From: Acidovorax sp. 107
GTDB lineage: Bacteria > Pseudomonadota > Gammaproteobacteria > Burkholderiales > Burkholderiaceae_C
Assembly: GCF_003058055.1 (NCBI RefSeq)
Contig: NZ_QBTZ01000001.1
Coordinates: 2,172,501-2,236,500, forward strand
DNA length: 64,000 bases
Direction: 5' to 3'
Below are positions 27,311 to 35,929 of the stretch, in pieces. Numbering within the stretch: position 1 is the stretch's first letter; each line of letters begins with the position of its first letter. The position numbers and the translations under genes were made by a program. The notes under the pieces were generated by a model. That model saw only the letters and a list, made by a program, of their open reading frames with translations, did not search any database and had not been told where the DNA came from.

Positions 27311-27346
27311 GGCTCTGGCGCTTATCCATTAAGCGTTAGTAGCTAT
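27311..27346 (-). repeat. Copy 3 of the 36-bp dispersed intergenic repeat
   Basis: Read on the minus strand it begins ATAGCTACTAACGCTTAATG and ends CCAGAGCC. It lies 18 bp after the SDR stop and about 85 bp before the large palindrome. Confidence 0.75.
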
Positions 27347-27431
27347 TATTTTTGTACTTTCTGGTGATCTACGGGCGTTCGAGCTGAGCCTGTCTGAGCC
27401 GGCGCGCGCTGGTTTGAGAGGCATGCTTGGT

Positions 27432-28121
27432 TTGAGGGCGGAGGCCGGGAGTCGCCCGGCGTGCGAGTAACTTTCTTTCGCGTCGCCGAAAGAAAGTCAC
27501 CAAAGAAAGGGCGACCCTACTGTCTGCGACCCCTTCGCTTCGCTACGGGGCAACCTGGGGTGCTCGGTCACGGAGTGCACCGCAGAACTCGCTGCGCGCC
27601 TGCGGCGCTCCGCTCGGACAACTGCGGTAAGTCAGTTCACGAAGCACGCGCGCTCCGACGCGCGTGCCACCCCGCGCCCTGCGCGCCCCAGGCGCATACA
27701 GAAGGGAACCCGGGGAGCGGACATCCACACGGGCCATTGCTGCGCTCGGCCCCGTCTCGCCGGCGCAAGCGCCTCGCGCTACGCAGGCGCGGCCGAGCGC
27801 AGCGATGGCCCGTGTGGCTGTTCGGCTGTTGGATGTTTGGCCCCCCCCTGCTGGCTGCGCCTGCGGCGGGGCGGTTGTGGGGTGAGCATGGGCGTCGAAG
27901 CGCCCATGCTTCGTGAACTGACTCGCCGTGGCTGTCCGAGCGGCGCGCGCCAGCGCAAAGCGAGTTCCACGGCGCACCCCGCAACCGCACCGCCGCAGGT
28001 TTGCCCCTTCGCACCGCGAAGGGGTCGCAGACTGGGGGTCGCCTTTTCTTTGGTGACTTTCTTTTGGCGAAGCAAAAGAAAGTTACTCGCATGCCGGGCG
28101 ACTCCCGGCCTCCGCCCTCAA
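27432..28121. repeat. ~690-bp imperfect giant palindrome (non-coding mobile-type repeat)
   Basis: The outer ends TTGAGGGCGGAGGCCGGGAG (plus strand, left) and its complement (right, ending at 28121) start two arms of about 340 bp that match each other with scattered mismatches down to a GC-rich centre near 27775. Each arm holds a small hairpin (27644-27667 and 27886-27909) whose stems differ between arms yet stay fully paired. The element fills most of the 930-bp gap 27293-28222, with repeat copies 3 and 4 outside it. Several frames are open across it but none resembles a protein I know; I treat it as non-coding. Confidence 0.85.
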
Positions 28122-28168
28122 CAAAGGCACGCCACCCAATCAGCGCACGAAAAAACACTACAAAATCA

Positions 28169-28204
28169 ATAGCTACCAACGCATATCCCACTAGCACATC
28201 CAGC
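28169..28204 (+). repeat. Copy 4 of the 36-bp dispersed intergenic repeat
   Basis: It begins ATAGCTACCAACGCATATCC and ends CCAGC. It is the most diverged copy. It lies between the giant palindrome and the 3' end of the lysR gene at 28223. Confidence 0.65.
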
Positions 28205-28222
28205 CAATAACACCCAAAACTA

Positions 28223-29185
28223 TCAATCCGCCACCTCCAACCGCCGCCCATACTGCACCAGACTCGTCTGCTTCAACGCCTTCATCATCACCTTCGCCGC
28301 CGGCGACAACAGCCGGTCCGACCGCGTGATGATCCCGAACGCATCCATATGGCACGGCATCGCCAGCGGCAACACCGTCACGATCCCATGCGCCGCGTAA
28401 TAGCGCGCCACATCCTCCGCCACCACCGCAATCATGTCGCTCTGCTGCAGCATGCGGGTGATGAACAACAGGGCCGATGTCTCCACCGTGTGCAGCGGCG
28501 GCGCCAGCCCGTCCTGCTGGAACATCAGGTCAAACCGGTGCCGCAGCACGCTGCCCGCAGGCGGCACGATCCAGCTGGCCGACACCACGTCGCGCAGCGT
28601 CAACCCGCTCATGCTCGACAGCGGGTGGCCCGGGCGCGTCATGGCGCAGACCAGTTCCTCCGTCAGCGACTCATAACGCAGGTTCTCCTTGTCGTGCTCC
28701 TCGTACAGGCGGCCCACCACGATGTCGAGCTTGCCCTGCTCCAGCCGCTCCAGCAGCACCGGGCTGGTTTCGATGTCGAGCGAAATGCGCAGGCTGGGGT
28801 GCTCCTGCTTGACCTGCGCCACGGCGGCGGGCAGCAGGCTCAGGCCGGGTGAGGTGATGGCGCCAATGCCCACCTGGCCGTAATGCCCGCGCTTGAGCGC
28901 GCCGATCTCGTCGTGCGCCTGGTTCAGGTTGGCCAGCGCCATGCGCGCGTGGCGAATCATCGTTTCGCCATACCAGGTGGGGCGCATGCCGCGTGGCAGG
29001 CGGTCGAACAGCGACACCTCCAGCACATCCTCCAGATCCTTGAGCAGCTTGGACGCTGCGGGCTGGGTCATGCTGAGCACCTGGGCGGCGCGGTGGATGT
29101 TGCCCTCTTCGGCCAGCGCCACCAGCAGCAGCAGTTGGCGCGTCTTGAGGCGGGCGCGGATGAACCAGTGGTTGTAGGTGCTCAT
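28223..29185 (-). CDS. gbpR: LysR-family regulator, GbpR-like (galactose/arabinose catabolism)
   Basis: A 320-aa LysR protein with HTH NIHRAAQVLSMTQPAASKLL and the N-terminal RARLKTRQLLLLVALAEEG typical of the GbpR branch. The effector domain begins GQVGIGAITSPGLSLLPAAV. In Agrobacterium, GbpR controls chvE and responds to arabinose, galactose and fucose. Here it is divergent from the semialdehyde dehydrogenase and the sugar transporter operon that contains a chvE-like gene, with a perfect inverted repeat between. The name is by resemblance and context. Confidence 0.8.
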   Translation of the reverse strand: MSTYNHWFIRARLKTRQLLLLVALAEEGNIHRAAQVLSMTQPAASKLLKDLEDVLEVSLFDRLPRGMRPTWYGETMIRHARMALANLNQAHDEIGALKRGHYGQVGIGAITSPGLSLLPAAVAQVKQEHPSLRISLDIETSPVLLERLEQGKLDIVVGRLYEEHDKENLRYESLTEELVCAMTRPGHPLSSMSGLTLRDVVSASWIVPPAGSVLRHRFDLMFQQDGLAPPLHTVETSALLFITRMLQQSDMIAVVAEDVARYYAAHGIVTVLPLAMPCHMDAFGIITRSDRLLSPAAKVMMKALKQTSLVQYGRRLEVAD

Positions 29186-29240
29186 GGATGGTGTGGCAGC
29201 AGCGGGAGAGAAGGAGGGGTTTTCCAGAATGCAAAGAACG

Positions 29241-29278
29241 ATATCTATTTTGTCTAAAAAACGATTGGATAGATATCA
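29241..29278. promoter_or_regulatory. Operator-like inverted repeat GATATCTA-N22-TAGATATC
   Basis: Perfect 8-bp arms GATATCTA (29241-29248) and TAGATATC (29271-29278) flank an AT-rich 22-bp centre. It sits in the 139-bp divergent promoter region between gbpR-like lysR and the sugar-acid operon, 47 bp before the aldehyde dehydrogenase ATG. It is a good candidate for the LysR binding site. Confidence 0.65.
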
Positions 29279-29324
29279 AAACCTTCCATAGACTTCGCCG
29301 CAACTGCAACAAAGGCCTGTCTCC

Positions 29325-30776
29325 ATGAAGCTCGGCGATCTCCAGCTCAGCCCCCGGCACCTGATCAATGGCCGGTGGGAAATCGGCACCACCACCGGCA
29401 TCAGCACCAACCCGTCGGACACCCGCGAGGTGGTGGCCGAATATGCCCGCGCCGACCGCAACCAGACCGAGCTGGCCGTGCGCGCTGCGGCCGATGCCCT
29501 GCCCACCTGGAGCCAGAGCACGCCCCAGCGCCGCGCCGATGTGCTGGACCTGATCGGCAGCGAACTGCTGGCGCGCAAGGACGAGCTGGGTGCGCTGCTG
29601 GCGCGCGAAGAAGGCAAGACCCTGCCCGAGGGCGTGGCTGAGGTGGCGCGCAGCGGGCAGATCTTCAAGTTCTTTGCGGGCGAGGCGCTGCGCATTCAGG
29701 GCGAGCTGCTGGCCTCTGTGCGCCAGGGCGTGCAGGTGGATGTGACCCGCGAGCCCGTGGGCGTGGTGGGCATCATCGCGCCGTGGAACTTCCCGTTCGC
29801 CATCCCGGCCTGGAAGATCGCCCCGGCCCTGGCCTACGGCAACACCGTGGTGTTCAAGCCCGCCGAGCTGGTGCCCGCCTGTGGCTGGGCGCTGGCCGAA
29901 ATCATCAGCCGCAGCGGCCTGCCCGCCGGTGCGTTCAACCTCATCATGGGCAGCGGCCGCGAGGTGGGGCAGACGCTGGTGGATCACCCGCTGGTCAACG
30001 CGCTGAGCTTTACCGGGTCGGTGGCCACGGGCGACCGCATCCTGCGCGCCGCCAGCCAGCGCCGCGCCAAGGTGCAGCTGGAGATGGGCGGCAAGAACCC
30101 GCTCATCGTGCTGGCCGACGCCGACCTGGACCAGGCGGTGGACTGCGCGCTGCAGGGCTCGTATTTCTCGACGGGCCAGCGCTGCACGGCATCAAGCCGC
30201 CTCATCGTCGAGGCCGAAGTGCACGACGCCTTTGTGGCGCGCCTGCGCAACCGGCTGGCCAGCCTGAAGGTGGGCCACGCGCTGGAGCGTGGCACCGAGA
30301 TGGGCCCGGTGGTGGATGACAACCAGCTGGCCCAGAACCTGAGCTATATCGACATTGCGCGCAATGAGGGAGCGGAGCATGTCTGGGGTGGCGAGCGCCT
30401 GGAGCGCCCCACCCCAGGCCATTACATGAGCCCCGCCCTCTTCCTGGCCCGGCCCGAGCACCGCGTGGCGCGCGAGGAAATCTTTGGCCCCGTGGCCTGC
30501 GTGCTGCGGGCCGACGATTACGACCACGCACTGGCCCTGGCCAACGACACGCCGTTTGGTCTGTGCGCGGGCATCTGCACCACGTCGCTCAAGCGCGCCA
30601 TGCACTTCAAGCGCCACGCCGCCGTGGGCATGACCATGGTGAACCTGCCCACGGCGGGTGTGGACTTCCATGTGCCGTTTGGTGGCCGCAAGGAGTCGAG
30701 CTACGGCGCCCGTGAGCAAGGGCGCTACGCGGCCGAGTTCTACACCACGGTCAAGACGGGCTACATGCTGGCCTGA
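29325..30776 (+). CDS. Alpha-ketoglutaric semialdehyde (2,5-dioxopentanoate) dehydrogenase
   Basis: A 483-aa aldehyde dehydrogenase. APWNFP is at 152-157, the general-base Glu253 lies in QLEMGGKNP, and the catalytic Cys287 lies in GQRCTAS; PFGGRKESSYG is near the C-terminus as in the KGSADH group. It oxidises 2-oxoglutarate semialdehyde to 2-oxoglutarate with NAD(P), the last step of non-phosphorylative pentose oxidation. It is the first gene of a long plus-strand operon, 70 bp before the first sugar-binding protein. The same enzyme type serves glucarate and hydroxyproline pathways, but araC/araD-type dehydratases downstream argue for arabinose. Confidence 0.88.
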   Translation: MKLGDLQLSPRHLINGRWEIGTTTGISTNPSDTREVVAEYARADRNQTELAVRAAADALPTWSQSTPQRRADVLDLIGSELLARKDELGALLAREEGKTLPEGVAEVARSGQIFKFFAGEALRIQGELLASVRQGVQVDVTREPVGVVGIIAPWNFPFAIPAWKIAPALAYGNTVVFKPAELVPACGWALAEIISRSGLPAGAFNLIMGSGREVGQTLVDHPLVNALSFTGSVATGDRILRAASQRRAKVQLEMGGKNPLIVLADADLDQAVDCALQGSYFSTGQRCTASSRLIVEAEVHDAFVARLRNRLASLKVGHALERGTEMGPVVDDNQLAQNLSYIDIARNEGAEHVWGGERLERPTPGHYMSPALFLARPEHRVAREEIFGPVACVLRADDYDHALALANDTPFGLCAGICTTSLKRAMHFKRHAAVGMTMVNLPTAGVDFHVPFGGRKESSYGAREQGRYAAEFYTTVKTGYMLA

Positions 30777-30846
30777 GCCTTCTTCTTTTTTTCCTTCTTT
30801 CCATCCCGCAACCGTCGTCAACCAACCATTACAGACAGGAGACAAG

Positions 30847-31815
30847 ATGATGAAAATGAACCGCCGCACCGTTGCTGCCGCCTTGGCCAGCGTGCCCGTG
30901 GCCGCCTTGCTGCCCGGCGCAGCCTGGGCGCAAAAGCCCCTGGTGCTGGGCTTCAGCCAGGTGGGGGCCGAGAGCGAATGGCGCACCGCCAATACCGAGT
31001 CCATCAAGTCCGCCGCCAAAGAGGCCGGCATCGAGCTGAAATTCTCGGACGCACAGCAAAAGCAAGAGAACCAGATCAAGGCCATCCGCTCGTTCATCGC
31101 GCAGAAGGTGGACGTGATTGCGTTCTCGCCCGTGGTGGAGTCCGGCTGGGAGCCCGTGCTGCGCGAGGCCAAGGCCGCCAAGATCCCCGTGGTGCTGACC
31201 GACCGCGCCGTGAACACCAAGGACACGTCGCTCTACGTGACCTTCATGGGCTCGGACTTTGTGGAAGAAGGTCGCAAGGCCGGCCGCTGGCTGGTGGAAA
31301 AGATGAAGGACCAGAAGGGTGAGGTCAACATCGTCGAGCTGCAGGGCACCGTAGGCTCCGCCCCCGCCATCGACCGCAAGAAGGGCTTTGAGGAAATCAT
31401 CAAGGCCGACCCCAAGTTCAAGATCATCCGCAGCCAGACCGGCGACTTCACCCGCGCCAAGGGCAAGGAAGTGATGGAAGCCTTCCTGAAGGCCGAGGGC
31501 AAGAAGATCAACGTGCTGTACGCACACAACGACGACATGGCGATTGGCGCCATCCAGGCCATCGAAGAGGCCGGCATGAAGCCCGCCAAGGACATCGTGA
31601 TCATCTCTATCGACGCGGTGAAGGGCGCTTTCGAAGCCATGATCGCCGGCAAGCTCAACGTGAGCGTGGAGTGCAGCCCCCTGCTGGGCCCGCAACTCAT
31701 GGCCGCAGTCAAAGACATCAAGGCTGGTAAAGCGGTGCCCAAGCGCATCGTGACCGAGGAAGGCATCTTCCCGATGGAAGTGGCGGCCAAGGAAATGCCT
31801 AACCGCAAGTACTAA
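30847..31815 (+). CDS. ytfQ: YtfQ-like periplasmic sugar-binding protein
   Basis: A 322-aa ribose-type periplasmic binding protein. The signal peptide ends AWAQ at about residue 27, and the mature chain starts [17 protein letters not shown], the N-terminus typical of galactofuranose-binding Ytf[41 protein letters not shown] and [19 protein letters not shown] are diagnostic. AGGAGACAAG precedes the ATG. Its matching ATPase and permeases (ytfR, ytfT, yjfF) come only after a second complete importer inserted between. Confidence 0.88.
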   Translation: MMKMNRRTVAAALASVPVAALLPGAAWAQKPLVLGFSQVGAESEWRTANTESIKSAAKEAGIELKFSDAQQKQENQIKAIRSFIAQKVDVIAFSPVVESGWEPVLREAKAAKIPVVLTDRAVNTKDTSLYVTFMGSDFVEEGRKAGRWLVEKMKDQKGEVNIVELQGTVGSAPAIDRKKGFEEIIKADPKFKIIRSQTGDFTRAKGKEVMEAFLKAEGKKINVLYAHNDDMAIGAIQAIEEAGMKPAKDIVIISIDAVKGAFEAMIAGKLNVSVECSPLLGPQLMAAVKDIKAGKAVPKRIVTEEGIFPMEVAAKEMPNRKY

Positions 31816-31838
31816 CCCCCTGAGGCGCTGCGCGCCTT

Positions 31839-31875
31839 CCCCCTTCCCGCATCGCTGCGCGATGCGGGAAGGGGG
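31839..31875. promoter_or_regulatory. 17-bp perfect intercistronic hairpin
   Basis: CCCCCTTCCCGCATCGC (31839-31855) pairs perfectly with GCGATGCGGGAAGGGGG (31859-31875) around a 3-nt loop, with no T-run after it. It lies in the 184-bp gap between the two binding-protein genes. It may stabilise the upstream mRNA end, or be part of a family-specific GC-rich intergenic repeat. Confidence 0.7.
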
Positions 31876-31999
31876 ACGCCACCGGCCCGGCGGGGCGGCC
31901 CTTGGGCGGTGGCACTGGCATTGGGCAGCGACAGTTTCGCTAGGCCGTGGCGCATCCAAGCGGCAATCAAATCAAAACAACCCCAGGAGACAGACTCAA

Positions 32000-33070
32000 A
32001 TGAAGCGTGCAATTTTCAAGGCCGTGTTGGCCACCGTGGCACTGGCTGCCATCGGCGCCACGTCTGTGGCATCGGCCCAGGACAAGGGCACCATCGGCAT
32101 CTCGATGCCCACCAAGTCCTCGGCGCGCTGGATTGCCGATGGCGACAACATGGTCAAGGTGCTCAAGGACCGGGGCTACAAGACCGACCTGCAGTACGCC
32201 GAAGACGACATCCCCAACCAGCTCGCGCAGATCGAGAACATGATCACCAAGGGCGCCAAAGTGCTGGTGATCGCGTCGATTGACGGCACCACGCTGTCCA
32301 AAGCGCTGCAAAACGCGGCCGACAAAGGCGTGAAGGTCATTGCCTACGACCGCCTCATCAAGGGCTCGAAGAACGTGGACTACTACGCCACGTTCGATAA
32401 CTTCCAGGTCGGCGTGCTGCAGGCCACCTCCATCGTGGACAAGCTGGGCCTCAAGCAAGGCAAGGGCCCCTTCAACATTGAACTGTTCGGCGGCTCGCCC
32501 GACGACAACAACGCCTTCTTCTTCTACGACGGCGCGATGAGCGTGCTGCAGCCCTACATAGACAGCGGCAAGCTGGTGGTGCGCAGCAAGCAGACGGGCA
32601 TGAACAAGGTAGGCACCCTGCGCTGGGACGGCTCGGTGGCCCAGGCGCGCATGGACAACCTGCTGTCGGCCTACTACGGCAAGGACAAGGTGCATGCGGT
32701 GCTGTCACCGTATGACGGTATCTCCATCGGCATCCTGTCCTCCCTCAAGGGCGTGGGCTACTGCACCGCCCAGCAGCCCTGCCCCGTGGTCAGCGGCCAG
32801 GACGCCGAGGTGCCTTCCATCAAGTCCATCCTCAAGGGCGAGCAATCTTCCACGGTGTTCAAGGACACCCGCGAGCTGGCCAAGGTGGCTGCCAACATGG
32901 TGGACGCCGTGCTGACGGGCAAGCAGCCTGAAATCAACGACACAAAAACCTACAACAACGGCGTGAAGGTGGTGCCCTCGTACCTGCTCAAGCCGGTGGC
33001 TGTGGACTCGTCCAACTGGAACGCGGTGCTGGTCGGCAGCGGCTACTACAAAGAGTCTCAGATCAAGTGA
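32000..33070 (+). CDS. chvE: ChvE-like periplasmic multiple-sugar-binding protein
   Basis: A 356-aa binding protein with signal peptide cleavage after ASA at about residue 26. The mature start [18 protein letters not shown] and the [39 protein letters not shown] and [19 protein letters not shown] segments identify the ChvE/MmsE group, which binds glucose, galactose, arabinose and related aldoses. AGGAGA lies 9 nt upstream of the ATG. It is followed by its own ATPase and permease genes (gguA and gguB types), as in Agrobacterium. Confidence 0.9.
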   Translation: MKRAIFKAVLATVALAAIGATSVASAQDKGTIGISMPTKSSARWIADGDNMVKVLKDRGYKTDLQYAEDDIPNQLAQIENMITKGAKVLVIASIDGTTLSKALQNAADKGVKVIAYDRLIKGSKNVDYYATFDNFQVGVLQATSIVDKLGLKQGKGPFNIELFGGSPDDNNAFFFYDGAMSVLQPYIDSGKLVVRSKQTGMNKVGTLRWDGSVAQARMDNLLSAYYGKDKVHAVLSPYDGISIGILSSLKGVGYCTAQQPCPVVSGQDAEVPSIKSILKGEQSSTVFKDTRELAKVAANMVDAVLTGKQPEINDTKTYNNGVKVVPSYLLKPVAVDSSNWNAVLVGSGYYKESQIK

Positions 33071-33097
33071 GCGTGAGCGGCTTCTGCATCTAAAGCC

Positions 33098-33133
33098 GCC
33101 GCCTGCGATTGCCATTGGGGCAGCGCAGGCGGC
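33098..33133. promoter_or_regulatory. Intercistronic stem-loop after chvE
   Basis: GCCGCCTGCG (33098-33107) pairs with CGCAGGCGGC (33124-33133), a perfect 10-bp stem with a 16-nt loop and no T-run. Stem-loops after binding-protein genes usually protect the upstream mRNA and so keep the binding protein in excess over the membrane parts. Confidence 0.6.
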
Positions 33134-33180
33134 CTGCAACCGGGATGGGGCCAGAGGCCCCGCCAACAAACTGAGAGACC

Positions 33181-34698
33181 ATGCTTCTTGAAATGCGGAA
33201 CATCCGCAAAACCTTCCCTGGCGTGGTGGCGCTGAACCAGGTCAACCTGCAGGTGCAGGCCGGGGAGATCCATGCCATCGTCGGCGAAAACGGGGCGGGC
33301 AAATCGACGCTGATGAAGGTGCTGTCGGGTGTATACCCCCATGGCAGCTACAGCGGCCAGATCCTGTTCGACGGGCAAGAGCGCGAGTTTGCAGGCATCC
33401 GCGACAGCGAGCACCTGGGCATCATCATCATTCACCAGGAGCTGGCGCTGGTGCCGCTGCTGTCGATTGCCGAGAACATCTTCCTGGGCAACGAAACCGC
33501 GCGGCATGGCGTTATCGACTGGATGGCCGCCCACAGCCGCGCCCAGGCGCTGCTGCACAAGGTGGGTTTGCGCGAATCGCCCGACACCCCCGTGGGCCAA
33601 CTGGGCGTGGGCAAGCAGCAACTGGTAGAGATTGCCAAGGCGTTGTCGCGCAAGGTGCGCCTGCTGATCCTGGACGAGCCCACCGCCAGCCTCAACGAGA
33701 ACGACAGCCAGGCCCTGCTGGACCTGCTGCTGGAGCTGAAAGCCCAGGGCATCACCTGCATCCTGATCTCGCACAAGCTCAACGAAATCTCGCGCGTGGC
33801 AGATGCCATCACCGTGCTGCGCGACGGCAGCACCGTGCAGATGCTGGACTGCCGCGAAGACCCGGTGAGCGAAGACCGCGTGATCCAGGCCATGGTGGGC
33901 CGCGAGATGAGCGACCGCTACCCCCAGCGCCAGCCGCAAGTGGGCGACATTGTGTTTGAGGTGCGCAACTGGCGCGCCCACCACCCGCAGCGCAGCGACC
34001 GCGAGCACCTCAAGGGCATCGACCTGAACGTGCGGCGCGGCGAGATCGTGGGCATTGCGGGCCTGATGGGCGCAGGCCGCACCGAGCTGGCCATGAGCAT
34101 CTTTGGTCGCTCGTGGGGCCAGCGCATCAGCGGCGAAGTGCGACTGCACGGCCAGCCCATCGATGTGAGCACGGTGGAGAAAGCCGTGCGCCACGGCCTG
34201 GCCTATGTGACCGAAGACCGCAAGGGCAATGGCTTGGTGCTGAATGAAGACATCCAGTTCAACACCTCGCTGGCCAACCTGCCGGGCGTGTCGTTCGCCA
34301 GCGTGATCGACAGCGGCCAGGAACACCGCGTGGCGCAGGACTACCGCGAAAAGCTGCGCATCCGCTGCTCGGGCGTAGACCAGAAGACGCTGAACCTGTC
34401 GGGCGGCAACCAGCAAAAAGTGGTGCTGAGCAAATGGCTGTTCACCAGCCCCGAAGTGCTCATCCTCGACGAGCCCACGCGCGGCATCGACGTGGGCGCC
34501 AAGTACGAGATCTACACGCTCATCGCCCAGCTGGCGGCCGAGGGCAAGTGTGTGATCGTGATCTCCTCCGAAATGCCCGAGCTGCTGGGCATCACGGACC
34601 GCATCTATGTGATGAACGAAGGCCGTTTTGTGGCCGAGATGCCAACTTCAGAGGCCTCGCAAGAAAAAATCATGCGAGCGATTGTGAAAGCCAGTTGA
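33181..34698 (+). CDS. gguA: Sugar ABC transporter ATP-binding protein, GguA/MmsA type
   Basis: A 505-aa protein with two fused ABC domains. In the first, Walker A is [12 protein letters not shown], the signature region [14 protein letters not shown] and Walker [11 protein letters not shown]. In the second, [12 protein letters not shown] replaces a full Walker A, with the signature [15 protein letters not shown] and Walker [13 protein letters not shown]. This is the normal pattern for ribose/xylose-type ATPases. It powers the ChvE-dependent importer. It ends 1 bp before gguB. Confidence 0.92.
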   Translation: MLLEMRNIRKTFPGVVALNQVNLQVQAGEIHAIVGENGAGKSTLMKVLSGVYPHGSYSGQILFDGQEREFAGIRDSEHLGIIIIHQELALVPLLSIAENIFLGNETARHGVIDWMAAHSRAQALLHKVGLRESPDTPVGQLGVGKQQLVEIAKALSRKVRLLILDEPTASLNENDSQALLDLLLELKAQGITCILISHKLNEISRVADAITVLRDGSTVQMLDCREDPVSEDRVIQAMVGREMSDRYPQRQPQVGDIVFEVRNWRAHHPQRSDREHLKGIDLNVRRGEIVGIAGLMGAGRTELAMSIFGRSWGQRISGEVRLHGQPIDVSTVEKAVRHGLAYVTEDRKGNGLVLNEDIQFNTSLANLPGVSFASVIDSGQEHRVAQDYREKLRIRCSGVDQKTLNLSGGNQQKVVLSKWLFTSPEVLILDEPTRGIDVGAKYEIYTLIAQLAAEGKCVIVISSEMPELLGITDRIYVMNEGRFVAEMPTSEASQEKIMRAIVKAS

Positions 34699-34699
34699 T

Positions 34700-35929
34700 A
34701 TGAGCCAGACCACTCACCCACCCGCCAGCACGCTGGCCGACGGAAACCCAACAACTGCGGCGCGGCACGACAAATCGCTGTTGCAGCACCTGCAGCACAA
34801 CCTGCGCGAATACGGCATGTTGATCACGCTAGTAGCCATCATGGGCTTCTTCCAGTACATGACCGAGGGCACGCTGATGCAGCCCTTGAACCTCACCAAC
34901 CTGGTGCTGCAGAACAGCTACATCGTCATCATGGCGCTGGGCATGCTGCTGGTCATCGTGGCCGGGCACATTGACCTGTCGGTGGGCTCGGTGTGTGGCT
35001 TCATCGGCGCACTGGCAGCGGTGCTGATGGTCGAATACAACTGGCACTTTGTGCCTGCCACGCTGGTGTGCCTGCTGTGCGGCGGGCTCATTGGCGCCAT
35101 TCAAGGCAGCTTTGTGGCGTTCTCGCGCATCCCCTCGTTCATCGTCACGCTGGCGGGCATGCTGGTGTTCAAGGGCCTGGCGCTGGCGTTGTTGGCGGGG
35201 CAGTCGGTGGGGCCGTTCCCTTCAGCCTTCCAGATGCTCAGCTCGGGCTTCATCCCCGACCTGTTCAGCGTGGAGGGTCTGCGCCTGACCTCGCTGCTGC
35301 TGGGCGCCGCCGTGGCTGCCGCTTTGGCCGTGGGCGGCCTGCGCCAGCGCGCGAACCGCCTGCGCCACGGGGTACAGACGGAACCCGCCAGCCTGTTCGT
35401 CGCGCGCACCGTGGTGTTTGGCGGGCTGCTGGTGTACTTCAGCTACCTGCTGGCGTCTTACAAGGGTCTGCCCAACGTGCTCATCGTGATGGCGCTGCTG
35501 ATCGTGCTGTTCGACTTCGTCACCAGCCGCACGACCATCGGCCGCCGCATCTACGCGATGGGTGGCAACGAGAAGGCGGCCAAGCTCTCGGGCATCAAGA
35601 CCGAACGGCTCACGCTCTACGCCTTCATCAACATGGGCGTGCTGGCCGCCCTGGCCGGGCTGGTGTTTGCGGCGCGGCTCAACACCGCCACGCCCAAGGC
35701 GGGCCTGGGTTTTGAGCTGGACGTGATCGCGGCCTGCTTCATCGGCGGCGCATCGGCCTCGGGCGGCGTGGGCAAGGTGATGGGCGCGGTGATCGGCGCC
35801 TTTGTGATGGGCGTGATGAACAACGGCATGTCCATCCTGGGCATCGGCATCGACTACCAGCAGGTCATCAAGGGCGTGGTGCTGTTGGCCGCCGTGCTGG
35901 TCGATGTCTACAACAAGAACAAGGCATGA
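34700..35929 (+). CDS. gguB: Sugar ABC transporter permease, GguB type
   Basis: A 409-aa permease with about 10 to 12 hydrophobic segments, longer than RbsC-type permeases as is usual for GguB/XylH. Family signatures: LLVIVAGHIDLSVGSVCGFI after helix 2-3, IPSFIVTLAGMLVFKGLA, RRIYAMGGNEKAAKLSGI and a C-terminal GVGKVMGAVIGAFVMGVMNN. It forms the channel of the ChvE-GguAB importer. Its end overlaps the start of ytfR by 4 nt (ATGA), so the two transport systems are translationally linked. Confidence 0.92.
   Translation: MSQTTHPPASTLADGNPTTAARHDKSLLQHLQHNLREYGMLITLVAIMGFFQYMTEGTLMQPLNLTNLVLQNSYIVIMALGMLLVIVAGHIDLSVGSVCGFIGALAAVLMVEYNWHFVPATLVCLLCGGLIGAIQGSFVAFSRIPSFIVTLAGMLVFKGLALALLAGQSVGPFPSAFQMLSSGFIPDLFSVEGLRLTSLLLGAAVAAALAVGGLRQRANRLRHGVQTEPASLFVARTVVFGGLLVYFSYLLASYKGLPNVLIVMALLIVLFDFVTSRTTIGRRIYAMGGNEKAAKLSGIKTERLTLYAFINMGVLAALAGLVFAARLNTATPKAGLGFELDVIAACFIGGASASGGVGKVMGAVIGAFVMGVMNNGMSILGIGIDYQQVIKGVVLLAAVLVDVYNKNKA

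Noticed and set aside
27461..27977. Several open frames in the giant palindrome
   Set aside because: Repetitive Arg/Ala/Ser-rich translations that appear in both arms and both strands; they follow from base composition and the palindrome, not from a gene.
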